The notes: generated from the sequence alone by a model not told the origin. A stretch of DNA of 64,000 bases from an uncultured Clostridia bacterium (GCA_934454525.1 CAKSFM010000003.1:104743-168742); one strand, 5' to 3'; shown: positions 36,004-45,355, counted from the stretch's first letter. Numbers and translations: made by a program.

Positions 36004-38298
36004 TTACTGTGCAAATCTGATGGGAAGCATTGCGGAATTCCATAAAAATGCTTTATATGTGTACTCCGCACTGTAACCGACCTGTGCCGTAACTGTTCCG
36101 GGGTTAGTTCCGGCAGCAACGGTAACAGAATTCACATCGGTCAGTTTTCCGTCCTTGTAAGCCGCAATATACAGAATGACATTTTCATCGCAATCGTTAA
36201 TACTGATATATGCGTTCATCTTATCGCTGTCCTGCCCGAAAGTAATATCCGATATTGCCTGCGGCATATCCGCAATGCCATAGTAACTCATTGCATTGCC
36301 TGCGGTTGTCAGAACCATAACATTTTTATCGTTGTCAAGCGCGTCCGCACTGCCTGCAAAGCTGTCATCGGCATACAGTTTTGCTGCCGAAGCTCCGCTC
36401 AGCTCTTTAACTGCATTTTCAAGCTCTGTCACGGTTGCAATGTCCTTATAATAAATCATTTTCTTTGCGTTATCAATTTTGACGCCGGTATTCTTTGCGT
36501 TGGGAATTATATCATTTGACGGTTCGTAATAACCCTCATAGGTGACAAAATCATCAAGCAGCACCCGTCCGTTTTTACCTTTATCAGAACCGAAGTGCAT
36601 ATCAGCACCATTCTGCATCCAGCGTCCGTCGGGAATAATCAGCTTCCCGTTTGCGAAGAACACAAAGCGGCATCTTTCACTGTCATATGTAACCGCAATT
36701 TTGTGCCATCTTCCGCGCTCAAGCGAAACATCTGCGGTTTTCCAGCCATCGTCATAGTATGAAAGCGTACCGTCCGCATTGTATATCAAAAGACCGTTGC
36801 CTCCGGCAAAGCCGATGAATCCCGCAGCGTCTCCGTCCGCATACATATTGAAAGTATATGTATATGTCGTATACCAATCGGCAGGATTATGAACATATCT
36901 TTTGTCGTTGCCCTGTGTATTGTTATATGCAACACCGTACACAGTGCCGTGTTTTCCGGCAACATTTTCCGCACTTGTCGGGTCAGCGCCATCGCCGCCC
37001 ACACTGAAATCCGCCGGGAATTCAAGCTCTTTGGCATCGGTTCTCGGCATTATCGGCAAATAAATCGTGTCGGAATTTTCTTTTTCTGCCTTGATGAATC
37101 CGCCGGTAACGGAATCTGTCTTTGCATCAGCTTTGTTTTCATCGGTATAAGACAGAGCATAACCGTTCTCCGATGAAATCGCAGCAATAAGCTCGTCCGA
37201 AGAAATGCTGTCAGCCTTGCGCTTGTTTCCGTCAGCCAGTACTGTTTCATAGTTTCCCGAATACACATACAGACCGGTATCAGACTTTTTAATTCTGTTT
37301 TTCAGCGAATCATTGACAGATATCGCCGCTTTCATCATATCGGTAAGCGGCAGTTCTTCCAGTTTGTAGTAGTCGTAACCGCGGCCGCTGGGAGACGTCA
37401 GTACCGCAACATTGTTTTCGGCGTCAATCGTTTCCGCAAGCGCCTGCAACGTGCTGTCCGCAAAAATATCAGCCGTCTTTGCGTTACCCGTTGCAGTGAT
37501 TGCCGCTGCAAGCGCTTCGGGGGTTCTGTAGTTTACCGAATTGTATTTTATAACCTTTGTCAATGCGTCTATAACAAGATTATCTCCCGTATATGACTGA
37601 ACAAGATCATCCTTGTTACGCTGACTGAGATTATAAAAGTTATCTGTTGCTGCATCAGCAGACAAGCCCTCATAAACCACGCAGTCTGCAAATGCCACAG
37701 TTCCTTTTTTCCCGCTTTCGCAGCTGTCAACATAGAATCTCAGATTTCCCTGATCTGCCGAACCGCTTGATGCTTGGTCATAAAAACCCTCACCATTGTT
37801 AGTATATTTTACGTCATCTGCAATTACAACTGCTTTCCCTGCGCCGTAACCTACGGTCCTGCAAAACCACAGCATAATTCTGTGCCATTTTCCGCGCTCA
37901 AGATTTACAACATTTGTGTTGCCTACCATTAAATCTCCGTTCGGCTTCCATTCAAAAAACAAATGCCACGCTGTACCCTGTGTTAAAATCCGAGCCGTTG
38001 CGTCACCGTCCGCATAAATGTTAAAGACCCATGCGGCAGCGTCGGTTGTGCTTATTTCATATTCATATCCACCCTCTGTAATACCATTCTCGAAATGGTA
38101 ACCCCAGCATTCATCGCCCTCTTTTTTGCCGCCCAGCGCTCCGAGATACTGTCCGACGGCAGCGCCTGTTTGTTTTCCGCCTTCTCCGAACGTTACTGTT
38201 CTTGTCGGGGTGCTCCAATCCACCGCCGATGCAGTGCACACAAAGCATGCAAATACCAGTGACGCTGCAAGCATGATTGATAATAGTTTTTTCGTCAT
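36004..38298 (-). CDS. Secreted protein with two LamG-like/alpha-beta module repeats
   Basis: The 764 residues start with a signal peptide ending after TASA (about 26). Two copies of the same module pair follow. Each is a concanavalin/LamG-like domain (signatures LERGKWHRIMLWF and LERGRWHKIAVTYD) followed by a roughly 70-residue alpha/beta module (VNYRTPEALAAAITATG and ATVTELENAVKELSG). A C-terminal Ig-like domain of about 80 residues ends the protein. No catalytic signature is seen. The module pair is shared with the 400-residue protein at 21102. A clear sigma-A promoter precedes it, so it can be expressed separately from the AraC gene upstream. It is probably a surface or secreted glycan-binding protein. 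Confidence 0.6.
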   Translation of the reverse strand: MTKKLLSIMLAASLVFACFVCTASAVDWSTPTRTVTFGEGGKQTGAAVGQYLGALGGKKEGDECWGYHFENGITEGGYEYEISTTDAAAWVFNIYADGDATARILTQGTAWHLFFEWKPNGDLMVGNTNVVNLERGKWHRIMLWFCRTVGYGAGKAVVIADDVKYTNNGEGFYDQASSGSADQGNLRFYVDSCESGKKGTVAFADCVVYEGLSADAATDNFYNLSQRNKDDLVQSYTGDNLVIDALTKVIKYNSVNYRTPEALAAAITATGNAKTADIFADSTLQALAETIDAENNVAVLTSPSGRGYDYYKLEELPLTDMMKAAISVNDSLKNRIKKSDTGLYVYSGNYETVLADGNKRKADSISSDELIAAISSENGYALSYTDENKADAKTDSVTGGFIKAEKENSDTIYLPIMPRTDAKELEFPADFSVGGDGADPTSAENVAGKHGTVYGVAYNNTQGNDKRYVHNPADWYTTYTYTFNMYADGDAAGFIGFAGGNGLLIYNADGTLSYYDDGWKTADVSLERGRWHKIAVTYDSERCRFVFFANGKLIIPDGRWMQNGADMHFGSDKGKNGRVLLDDFVTYEGYYEPSNDIIPNAKNTGVKIDNAKKMIYYKDIATVTELENAVKELSGASAAKLYADDSFAGSADALDNDKNVMVLTTAGNAMSYYGIADMPQAISDITFGQDSDKMNAYISINDCDENVILYIAAYKDGKLTDVNSVTVAAGTNPGTVTAQVGYSAEYTYKAFLWNSAMLPIRFAQ

Positions 38299-38389
38299 TT
38301 TTAAACCCTCCGTTCATTTTATTAAAATTACAAAGCCTAAGCTTATATAATTTCTAAATTAATAAAAACAAATAAATTTTCATGAATAT

Positions 38390-38418
38390 ATTATAGTATT
38401 TTTGTATTGTTCTGACAA
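38390..38418 (-). promoter_or_regulatory. Sigma-A promoter of the secreted LamG protein
   Basis: Read leftward, TTGTCA (38418-38413), 17 nt, TATAAT (38395-38390), about 90 nt before the start codon at 38298. The long A/T-rich leader may carry regulation; no riboswitch was recognised. Confidence 0.7.
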
Positions 38419-38457
38419 TAAACGCAAATGCCTTTTTGCATAACCCGATTTGTGGTA

Positions 38458-39360
38458 TTATGCCTGCCGATTGTTTTTCAGGGAAAACACGTCCATCGGA
38501 CTCATCCCAAACCGCTTTTTAAAAGCTTTGCTGAATCCCTGCGGAGATTCGTAACCTATTTTCAGCGCTATATCTGCGACAGAAAATTTACGCTCTTTCA
38601 GCAATTCCATTGCTTTCTCCAGCCTTGCTTCTATAATATAGTTCTGAAGCGTCATTCCTATTTTTTCTTTAAAAACGTGCGAAACATAATACTTACTGTA
38701 TGAAAGAGCTTCTGCAACCTCCCCCACGCCCTTTATACTGAGAATATTATCGTCAACATACTTTATTATTTTATATACTGTTCCTCCGATGTCATCCTCT
38801 TGTGCGCCGTCCGGTCTGCTTATGCCCTCTCTTGCAAATTTCCTTTTAACCATAACAATTATATTTTTCACAAGATTCTCCATAACAAAGGTCTTATGCT
38901 CTCTTTCCGAAAAGGTTTCCGCAAGCAGCATATCAAACAGAACCTTTATTTCATAGTTCCAGTCCGTGGTGACGCATGCCGCATTTTCGTAAAAGCCGAC
39001 AACATCTTTAAATTCCTCCGGCGTATCATCGGTAAATCTGAAATTCATGCATATAAAACGCAGCCGTTCATTTGAGTTTGCAGCTATATAATGGGTGCAT
39101 TTATCGGATATAACATTAATATCTCCGCTTTTTACCGGATAGGATACTCCGTTGCAGGAGGTTACACCCGTACCGGAAATAAAAACCGTTATTTCCTGCG
39201 CAAACTGAAAATGAAAATCTATTTCCGCACCAACCTCAAGGCAGACCTCCGATACCTGCACAAGCTCGATAAAATCCAGGAAAACGGATATAAGGCGATT
39301 CCCGTAAGTATAAACCTTTCCGCGCGTATTTCCGCTTGCCGCTCTTGAAACGCCCTCCAT
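38458..39360 (-). CDS. AraC-family transcriptional regulator
   Basis: The 300-residue product starts at the ATG at 39360, where GGGGAGGG is properly spaced; an in-frame ATG at 39378 lacks such a site. An N-terminal cupin sensor (EVGAEIDFHFQFAQEITVFI, with SYPVKSGDINVI) precedes a C-terminal double HTH (LSIKGVGEVAEALSYSKYYV, SVADIALKIGYESPQGFSKA, FKKRFGMSP). It follows the beta-mannosidase gene by 30 nt and precedes the secreted LamG gene. It probably activates part of the polysaccharide region in response to a sugar; the target promoter is not known. Confidence 0.9.
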   Translation of the reverse strand: MEGVSRAASGNTRGKVYTYGNRLISVFLDFIELVQVSEVCLEVGAEIDFHFQFAQEITVFISGTGVTSCNGVSYPVKSGDINVISDKCTHYIAANSNERLRFICMNFRFTDDTPEEFKDVVGFYENAACVTTDWNYEIKVLFDMLLAETFSEREHKTFVMENLVKNIIVMVKRKFAREGISRPDGAQEDDIGGTVYKIIKYVDDNILSIKGVGEVAEALSYSKYYVSHVFKEKIGMTLQNYIIEARLEKAMELLKERKFSVADIALKIGYESPQGFSKAFKKRFGMSPMDVFSLKNNRQA

Positions 39361-39390
39361 AGTGCCCTCCCCTTTCATTTTCGCAATCGG

Positions 39391-41838
39391 TTATATGATT
39401 CCGACGGATATTTCCGCACATTGATTGCCGGTAATGCCCACAGTTCTTATTTCTCCGTCAAGCATAGCAAAACAATTATCTTCAAAAACGCAGCTCTCTC
39501 CGTCAAGCATAACGGCAGTCACATAACCGTGTGCCATCAGCGTTATGGATTCCTCTGTTTTACTTAATATTTCAACGCTGCCGCTTTTTATTCCCGTATC
39601 AGCCAGCCTGTTCGGATACCAGACTGCCCGGTCAGCGCCATCAGAGGTTTTTATATCACATACATATACTGAATTTTTCACTACGGTTTCGTTTCTTAAA
39701 AACTCCGATGACGTGTTTGCCGCTTGTCTGAATGCGGTTTCCGTCACAGTCTCACAGCTGTTTTCTGTCACACGATAAAGCGCAAGCCTGCCCTCAGCAA
39801 CATTCAGTGAATCATTGCAAATATATATGTTACCGTTTGCGTCAAACGACGCTTTAACAGGCGCTGCACTGTGCCTGAATCCGTACCATCCGGTTTTGGG
39901 AAGTGCATAATAATCAATCAGCGCCCATCCGAATGCCGGCCAGCAATCGTTAAGCATCCAATACGAAACGCCGGATGAAAAGCCTTTATTCCTTCTGTGA
40001 AGCTCCATGGTTGCACTGACCCATTGATATTGCAGATACTGCATTTTAATCAGCTTATCATCAGCATTTTTAAAGCTGCCGTAAAGCTTTTGCGCAGCTG
40101 TGCGCATACAGTCATATATTTCATATTCCGTAAAACACGAAGTATTGTTTTTTGTGTGGAAACGCCACATTGCCTCGCTCTCATCATAAAAATCGTCTTT
40201 TGTCATAAATTTCATAACCGAGCTTTTCTGCGGAGCGCCGAGAGTCGGTTCTTCAGTTGAAAAACGGGATATGTAATCCTCAAGCCTGTTTCTCGGATTT
40301 TCGAGGTCGGTTTTCATTATCTCATTAAAAATGTCCTTTAAATACGAGGTGTTGTGCGTTGTGCCGCTCGTTGCACACATGTACGGTTTTCCGCCGTACG
40401 GACTGGACGTCAAAAATATTCTGTTCGGATCATTCTTTTTTACAACAGACCATATAACATCGCGCACAACATGCCTTCCCGGGTACGGCGCAATATCATC
40501 ATCGCAGTCGGCAGCATTTTCATTGTCTCCGATCCACATGATAAAGCTTGCATGATTACGCAGTTTTTTTGTTATAAACTCAGCCTCTCGCCGTATATTT
40601 TCGCAAAACTCCGCATCATCCTGCGGATAATCTCCGCATGCCATCAAAAAATCCTGGCAAACCATAAGTCCGAGCCTGTCACACTCGCAGTAAAAATGCT
40701 CCCTCTCAAAGATGCCGCCGCCCCAAATGCGTACAATATTCATTCCTGCAAGCTTTGCCAGTTCCAGAATCCGCGTAATCTTTTCGTCCGTTTCATTCGA
40801 AACAAACGGTTCTGACGGCACCCAATCAGCGCCTTTGCACATAACTGCGATTCCGTTGACCGTCACGGTAAAACCCGAAAAAGCGTCATTGTTGTCTTTA
40901 CCTTTTAAATGTGTGCACTGCTGAAGCTCTCTGCACTTTATAAAATACGCGTCATTTTCTCTGTCGCAAAGCTGCACTGCTTTCACGTGCCTTACTCCGA
41001 ACTTAAACTCTTTGCGGCTAAGCTCGGTCCCGTTTGAGTCAGCGGCATATATAATCGCCTTATATAACGGCTGCTCGCCGTACCCGTTCGGAAACCATAG
41101 CTGCGGTTTTTCAATGTCCGCTATCCGTGTACTATGCTTTTCCACAATAAGCTGCCTGTGCGTATACACCGTCTCGCCCTGCGGATTCTGTATGCATATA
41201 TGCAAATAGGATTCTCCGCCTATATTTGCAAAATCCGTATCAATTCTGACCTGCGCACATTCCGGATCGGCGTCCAGGGTTTCCGCAAACACATTTTCGA
41301 TTTCCGTTTCCGACGGCAGCAGCAGCTTCACATCACCGCATATACCCATAGTTACAAATCTGTCAACCCAATCCCAGAAATATGTGCACTGAATTCTTCG
41401 TGTGTACAGTCTTTCTGCCGTAAACACCGCAAAACGTTTCGGTTTGTTTTTCACATACTCGGCAGGCGGATAAAATCGTACCTCTATATAATTTTCACCA
41501 TAGCGGATAATCTTGCTCACATCAAAGCGATGCGGTATAAACATATCATCACAAAATCCCAGCCGGCAGCCGTTTAAGAAAACATCACAATAAACATCAA
41601 GCATAGAAAATTCAAGATAAACCGAATCTGCCATTTCTTTAAAAACAAAGCTTTTTGAATATACGGGACTCTCAAATTCAAGCTCCCTGCATTTATTTGC
41701 ATTATCCCTTATAAGCGGGTTTTCTATCTTCCCTGCCTTTAATAAATCCGTATGAAGACACCCGGGCACATTTGCCGCCGTTTCACCGAACCGCTCTGTA
41801 TGCAGCTTCCATGCACCGTTTAGTCCTACTTCCCGCAT
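39391..41838 (-). CDS. Beta-mannosidase, GH2
   Basis: This 815-residue GH2 enzyme shows the typical order: an N-terminal jelly-roll (SPVYSKSFVFKEMADSVYLE, FLNGCRLGFCDDMFIPHRFD), an Ig-like domain, then a TIM barrel with RIWGGGIFEREHFY. MWIGDNENA carries the acid/base Glu, and YWMLNDCWPAFGWALIDYY is the family signature of beta-mannosidases. The nucleophile region is CFTEYEIYD, less conserved than the usual SEFGFQS. The segment is long for a cytoplasmic exo-enzyme, and no signal peptide is present. GGAGG lies 8 nt before the ATG. It releases beta-linked mannose (or a related sugar) from imported oligosaccharides. Confidence 0.9.
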   Translation of the reverse strand: MREVGLNGAWKLHTERFGETAANVPGCLHTDLLKAGKIENPLIRDNANKCRELEFESPVYSKSFVFKEMADSVYLEFSMLDVYCDVFLNGCRLGFCDDMFIPHRFDVSKIIRYGENYIEVRFYPPAEYVKNKPKRFAVFTAERLYTRRIQCTYFWDWVDRFVTMGICGDVKLLLPSETEIENVFAETLDADPECAQVRIDTDFANIGGESYLHICIQNPQGETVYTHRQLIVEKHSTRIADIEKPQLWFPNGYGEQPLYKAIIYAADSNGTELSRKEFKFGVRHVKAVQLCDRENDAYFIKCRELQQCTHLKGKDNNDAFSGFTVTVNGIAVMCKGADWVPSEPFVSNETDEKITRILELAKLAGMNIVRIWGGGIFEREHFYCECDRLGLMVCQDFLMACGDYPQDDAEFCENIRREAEFITKKLRNHASFIMWIGDNENAADCDDDIAPYPGRHVVRDVIWSVVKKNDPNRIFLTSSPYGGKPYMCATSGTTHNTSYLKDIFNEIMKTDLENPRNRLEDYISRFSTEEPTLGAPQKSSVMKFMTKDDFYDESEAMWRFHTKNNTSCFTEYEIYDCMRTAAQKLYGSFKNADDKLIKMQYLQYQWVSATMELHRRNKGFSSGVSYWMLNDCWPAFGWALIDYYALPKTGWYGFRHSAAPVKASFDANGNIYICNDSLNVAEGRLALYRVTENSCETVTETAFRQAANTSSEFLRNETVVKNSVYVCDIKTSDGADRAVWYPNRLADTGIKSGSVEILSKTEESITLMAHGYVTAVMLDGESCVFEDNCFAMLDGEIRTVGITGNQCAEISVGII

Positions 41839-41943
41839 ATATACTCCTCCAAATTGAATTTTGCCGAAATTTCACAGCAGTTATTCCTTCTCTCGATTGT
41901 ATCTTAACACATGCAGAAAGCATATTATATAAAATTCTTCTCA

Positions 41944-41989
41944 AAAAAAGAAACGATTTTATCAAATTTGACAAAATCGTTTCTTTTTT
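41944..41989. terminator. Terminator between the AraC and GH2 genes
   Basis: Arms 41944-41960 and 41973-41989 form a 17-bp perfect stem around a near-palindromic loop. Flanking A and T runs give a U-tract in both directions. The AraC stop codon overlaps the right arm. Confidence 0.85.
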
Positions 41990-42854
41990 AATTACGTTCT
42001 TTCCTTATACTGCGGTATTTTTGAGGACTCACCTTATAATAATGCTTGAAAATCTTGCAAAAATACGATGTTGTTGAAAAGCCCACATCATATGCAATGC
42101 TTGTAATATCACTGTCGGTGCTGCAAAGCAGCTTTTCCGCCTCATACGCGCGCTTGAAATTCAAATAATGCACAAGCGTATCACCCGTTATTTTTTTGAA
42201 ATTCCTGCAAAACTGAGCCTGCGAAACATGCGTCATTTCACACGCCTGCTTCAAATTAATATTCTCCATATAATTCCTGTCAATATAGTCAAGCATATCC
42301 TGTATTCTGTCTTCGTTTTTATTCTCCACCCTGCGCAGTGTATTTATTATATCGCATCGCATAAGCTCTGCCAAAATATAGTATACATCACTTACTATCA
42401 TCGGCTCGAAGCCCTTCCCCATGGTTGTAACCTCGGAATATATATTTTGAATACAGCTTTTTATTTTTTTGCTCTCATCACCCTTGAACTTGTACCATGC
42501 AACATTATTGCTGTTTATAAAAGCCCACAGATATTTATTTGAATCAAAAAGATTATTCGGCGATATATTAAAAAGCGAAAATTGCAATATATATACCTTT
42601 GTAGACATATCGGTTGTTTTTGTTTCATGCGCAACCATACTGTTTAAAAAAAGAACCTCGCCTTCACACACATCAACATTTTCACGGTAACATATGTTAT
42701 AGCTCAGCTTGCCCTTTGCAACATATATGATTTCAATTTCATTATGGTTATGCATTGCCGTGCTGATATCACATCGCTGCTCCGTTTCAAAAACAAGATT
42801 GATATTAAAATCGGGCAAATTATTATTGATAATCTCGGTTGATATTTGCTTCAA
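41988..42854 (-). CDS. AraC-family transcriptional regulator
   Basis: This 288-residue AraC-type regulator uses a TTG start at 42854, with GAGGTG 7 nt upstream. The sensor domain contains the metal-type cupin pattern MHNHNEIEIIYVAKGKLSY. The C-terminal HTH pair reads NINLKQACEMTHVSQAQFCR and ITSIAYDVGFSTTSYFCKIF, then HYYKVSPQKYR. It diverges from the GH88 and SGNH genes, with a TATAAT box at 42930-42935 for its own promoter, and probably controls them. The likely ligand is an unsaturated uronic-acid product, by context only. Confidence 0.9.
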   Translation of the reverse strand: MKQISTEIINNNLPDFNINLVFETEQRCDISTAMHNHNEIEIIYVAKGKLSYNICYRENVDVCEGEVLFLNSMVAHETKTTDMSTKVYILQFSLFNISPNNLFDSNKYLWAFINSNNVAWYKFKGDESKKIKSCIQNIYSEVTTMGKGFEPMIVSDVYYILAELMRCDIINTLRRVENKNEDRIQDMLDYIDRNYMENINLKQACEMTHVSQAQFCRNFKKITGDTLVHYLNFKRAYEAEKLLCSTDSDITSIAYDVGFSTTSYFCKIFKHYYKVSPQKYRSIRKERN

Positions 42855-43020
42855 ATGCTTTCACCTCTTTATTATTTCCGTACAATAATCCTGTGCAAAT
42901 GCAGAAATCCGAAGCTTCATATTGCTGACATTATACCACATGTCGCGGATTTATACCAGCTATTTTTGAATAATTTTCTTTAATCACAAATTCGGACACA
43001 TAAAAGAGCATTTAAGTTTA

Positions 43021-43049
43021 TTGCAATAAACCGCCAATAATATTATGAT
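43021..43049 (+). promoter_or_regulatory. Promoter of the GH88-SGNH unit
   Basis: TTGCAA (43021-43026), 17 nt, TATGAT (43044-43049), 37 nt before the ATG. The 231-bp divergent gap with the AraC gene leaves room for activator sites; no clear repeats were found. Confidence 0.65.
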
Positions 43050-43085
43050 TATTATATATCATTCTAAGTACAAAGGGAGGATTAT

Positions 43086-44255
43086 ATGGATTACTTTAAA
43101 TGGGACGGATTTCCGTCAAAGGAGAAAATTGAAAAGGCGCTTTCCGAAGCGCTCAAAATAATTGACAGAACAATGCAGCGCCTCGGCGACGGCTTTGCCG
43201 AGGATGAATCGGCGGCAGGAAAATATATACCTGCCGGGAATGTTCGCTGGACTGCCGGATTCCTTACCGGTATTCTTTGGATTTCATATGAGCTGACGGG
43301 TGATGAAAAATACCGGAAGCTTGCTGAAAAACACGTTGAAAGCTTCATTGAACGAATCGACAAAAAGCTTTATGTTGAGCACCATGATATGGGCTTTCTG
43401 TACTCGCTGAGCTGTGTGTCCGCATATCAGCTTACAGGAAACACACGTGCAAGGAAAGCAGCTCTTGACGCAGCGGATCACCTTGCGGCGCGCTATATGC
43501 CGAAAGGTGAGTTTATAAATGCATGGGGAATTATGAATGATGAAAATCATTTAAGAAACGGCTGGAATTTTCTTATTATCGACTGTCTTTTCAACATTCC
43601 GCTTCTCTACTGGGCAAGTGAAGAAACAAAAGATCCTCACTATAAAGAAATTGCAAAAAAGCACCTTGCAACAACTGTTAAATACATACTTCGTGAAGAC
43701 GGTTCCAGCTATCATAAATATGTGTTCGATTATGACACCGGGAAACCTCTTTACGGAGGCACCGCTCAGGGCGCTTCCGATGATTCATGCTGGGCGCGCG
43801 GTCAGGCATGGGGTATCGGAGGATTTGCGCTGAATTATAAGGATACAGGCAATGAAGATGATGTCAAGTGCTTTAAGAGCGTACTTAATTATTATCTTGC
43901 TCACCTGCCGAAAGATAAGGTTCCGTTCTGGGATTTAATTTTCACAGACGGGGATGACGAACCGCGCGACAGTTCCTCTGCCGTTATTGTTATCTGCGCT
44001 ATTATGGAAATGTCAAAGCATTTGCCTGCAGATGACCCTGACATTATAAGATACAAAAAAGCTGCCGGAGAGATGTTTAACTCCATCATAGACAACTATG
44101 CCGCATCATTTGATATGGACTGCGACGGACTTTTGCTTCACGGAACAGGAAGCAAGCCGCATAATGAAGGAGTTGACGAGTGCACTGTATACGGTGACTA
44201 TTTCTACATGGAAGCGATTATCCGTTCGCTGCGTGATTGGAAAATGTACTGGTAA
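43086..44255 (+). CDS. Unsaturated glucuronyl hydrolase, GH88
   Basis: This 389-residue alpha/alpha-barrel enzyme without signal peptide has the catalytic Asp pair recognisable as HHDMGF (D101) and IIDCLFNIPLLYW (D166). Their spacing is close to that of Bacillus UGL (D88, D149). WARGQAWGIGGFALN and DSSSAVIVICAIMEM are further family motifs. It removes the 4,5-unsaturated uronic acid that polysaccharide lyases leave at the non-reducing end, in the cytoplasm. That matches the two heparinase II/III-like lyases on the other strand. GGGAGG lies 6 nt before the ATG. The SGNH esterase follows after 15 nt in one transcript. Confidence 0.92.
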   Translation: MDYFKWDGFPSKEKIEKALSEALKIIDRTMQRLGDGFAEDESAAGKYIPAGNVRWTAGFLTGILWISYELTGDEKYRKLAEKHVESFIERIDKKLYVEHHDMGFLYSLSCVSAYQLTGNTRARKAALDAADHLAARYMPKGEFINAWGIMNDENHLRNGWNFLIIDCLFNIPLLYWASEETKDPHYKEIAKKHLATTVKYILREDGSSYHKYVFDYDTGKPLYGGTAQGASDDSCWARGQAWGIGGFALNYKDTGNEDDVKCFKSVLNYYLAHLPKDKVPFWDLIFTDGDDEPRDSSSAVIVICAIMEMSKHLPADDPDIIRYKKAAGEMFNSIIDNYAASFDMDCDGLLLHGTGSKPHNEGVDECTVYGDYFYMEAIIRSLRDWKMYW

Positions 44256-44270
44256 GCGCGGAGGTTAATT

Positions 44271-44906
44271 ATGAAAAAAATACTTTTTCAGGGAGATTCA
44301 ATTACCGATTCCTCAAGAGGTTCCGAGGAGAACAGCTTTAATCTCGGTCACGGCTACCCGTCTATGGTTGCCGGAAGGATAGGCAATTCATATCCCGGCG
44401 AATACTCCTTTGTGAACAGAGGCGTAAGCGGAAACAGAATTGTGGATGTTTATGCAAGAATCAAACAGGACATTATAAATCTTAAACCCGACATTATGAG
44501 CTTGCTAATCGGTGCAAATGATGTATGGCACGAGCTTGAGGCGCAGAACGGCGTGGGCAGCAGGAAATTCGGTATGCTCTACGATTTGCTGATTAAAGAA
44601 ATCAGGGAGGAATTACCTGATTTAAAGTTAATAATTCTTACTCCGTTTGCACTCTGCGGCAGCGGCACCGAAAAATATTTTGACAGATTTAAGTCAGAAA
44701 TTGCATTAAGAGAAAATGAGGCAATTAAAGCCGCACAAAAGCACAATCTTCCCTGCATCAGGCTTCAGCCGCTTTTCGATGATGCAATGAAGCGCTATGA
44801 CGATGCTTCTTACTGGACTTTGGACGGCGTTCACCCAATGGCGCCCGGGCACTCAATTATTGCAGAGGCATGGATTAAGTGCTTTAAAGACTATATTTTG
44901 TCTTGA
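44271..44906 (+). CDS. SGNH/GDSL-type esterase
   Basis: This 211-residue cytoplasmic SGNH hydrolase has block I ILFQGDSITDSSRG (nucleophile S10), block II VNRGVSGNRIVDVYA (Gly), block III LLIGANDVWHE (Asn), and block V DGVHPMAPGHS (Asp and His). It belongs to the acetyl-esterase/rhamnogalacturonan-esterase-like group that deacetylates sugars. The 15-nt gap to GH88 suggests it removes esters from the oligosaccharides that GH88 trims. CGGAGG lies 7 nt before the ATG. Confidence 0.88.
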   Translation: MKKILFQGDSITDSSRGSEENSFNLGHGYPSMVAGRIGNSYPGEYSFVNRGVSGNRIVDVYARIKQDIINLKPDIMSLLIGANDVWHELEAQNGVGSRKFGMLYDLLIKEIREELPDLKLIILTPFALCGSGTEKYFDRFKSEIALRENEAIKAAQKHNLPCIRLQPLFDDAMKRYDDASYWTLDGVHPMAPGHSIIAEAWIKCFKDYILS

Positions 44907-44936
44907 ATGCACGTTATTATACTTTGTATTAAAAAT

Positions 44937-44977
44937 GAGCATGGAAAACGTTCATGTTGTTTTCTATGCTCCTTTTT
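44937..44977 (+). terminator. Terminator of the GH88-SGNH unit
   Basis: Arms 44937-44949 and 44959-44971 form a 13-bp stem with one G-U pair, followed by CTTTTTTC. Confidence 0.85.
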
Positions 44978-45060
44978 TCTGAATAATGTATGGCGCAAAT
45001 GATCACTCTATTGACATATGCAGCACATTCGGAAATATACAATTTTCAAATAAATCAGGG

Positions 45061-45125
45061 GTTTTAGGGGCGGAGCCGCTGACAAGCGGGCATTTCCGGG
45101 CACCCAAATGCCGTGCTTGCAAGGA
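45061..45125. repeat. GC-rich intergenic repeat-like segment beside the broken cotJC
   Basis: In the 289-nt stretch between the SGNH gene and the cotJC fragment, 45061-45125 is far more GC-rich than its surroundings. It contains two small hairpins: GGCATTT (45089-45095) with AAATGCC (45106-45112), and GCGG repeats around GGCGGAGCCGC. It looks like a dispersed intergenic repeat, but I cannot count copies elsewhere. No gene is seen in 44978-45195. Confidence 0.35.
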
Positions 45126-45195
45126 CTGCCGTCCGTAAAGATATCCGGCTTTTCGGAGTTCTGTTTATTCAAAAACCGGCAAGTTTTGCTTTATT

Positions 45196-45351
45196 TCAAG
45201 TTATTTTCATTAGAATAAACAGCTGCTGTTTTCCGCCGCTCAAGCATTTGCCGTCCGGTCCGCCGTACTGTGTCAGAATCACCTGTGCCATGCGCGGATC
45301 AGGATTCTTTATGCGGATGGGATATTGCAGTTTTTTCTCATAAATCCACAT
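45196..45351 (-). pseudogene. cotJC: cotJC fragment (spore coat manganese-catalase-like protein), truncated
   Basis: The reading frame starts with the CotJC N-terminus MWIYEKKLQYPIRIKNPDP, continues as RMAQVILTQYGGPDG, and then loses all similarity. It adds 17 unrelated residues and stops after 51 codons; intact CotJC is roughly 190 residues or more and carries a ferritin-like di-metal fold that is absent here. It lies 4 nt after cotJB with a good GGAG ribosome site, exactly where cotJC belongs. No continuation was found in the other frames downstream, so this is a deletion or replacement rather than a simple frameshift. Confidence 0.85.
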
Positions 45352-45355
45352 ACTT

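Noticed and set aside
45196..45351. cotJC interrupted by an excisable element like dpaB
   Set aside because: No recombinase gene and no second cotJC part are found to the left; an intact SGNH gene and its terminator follow directly.
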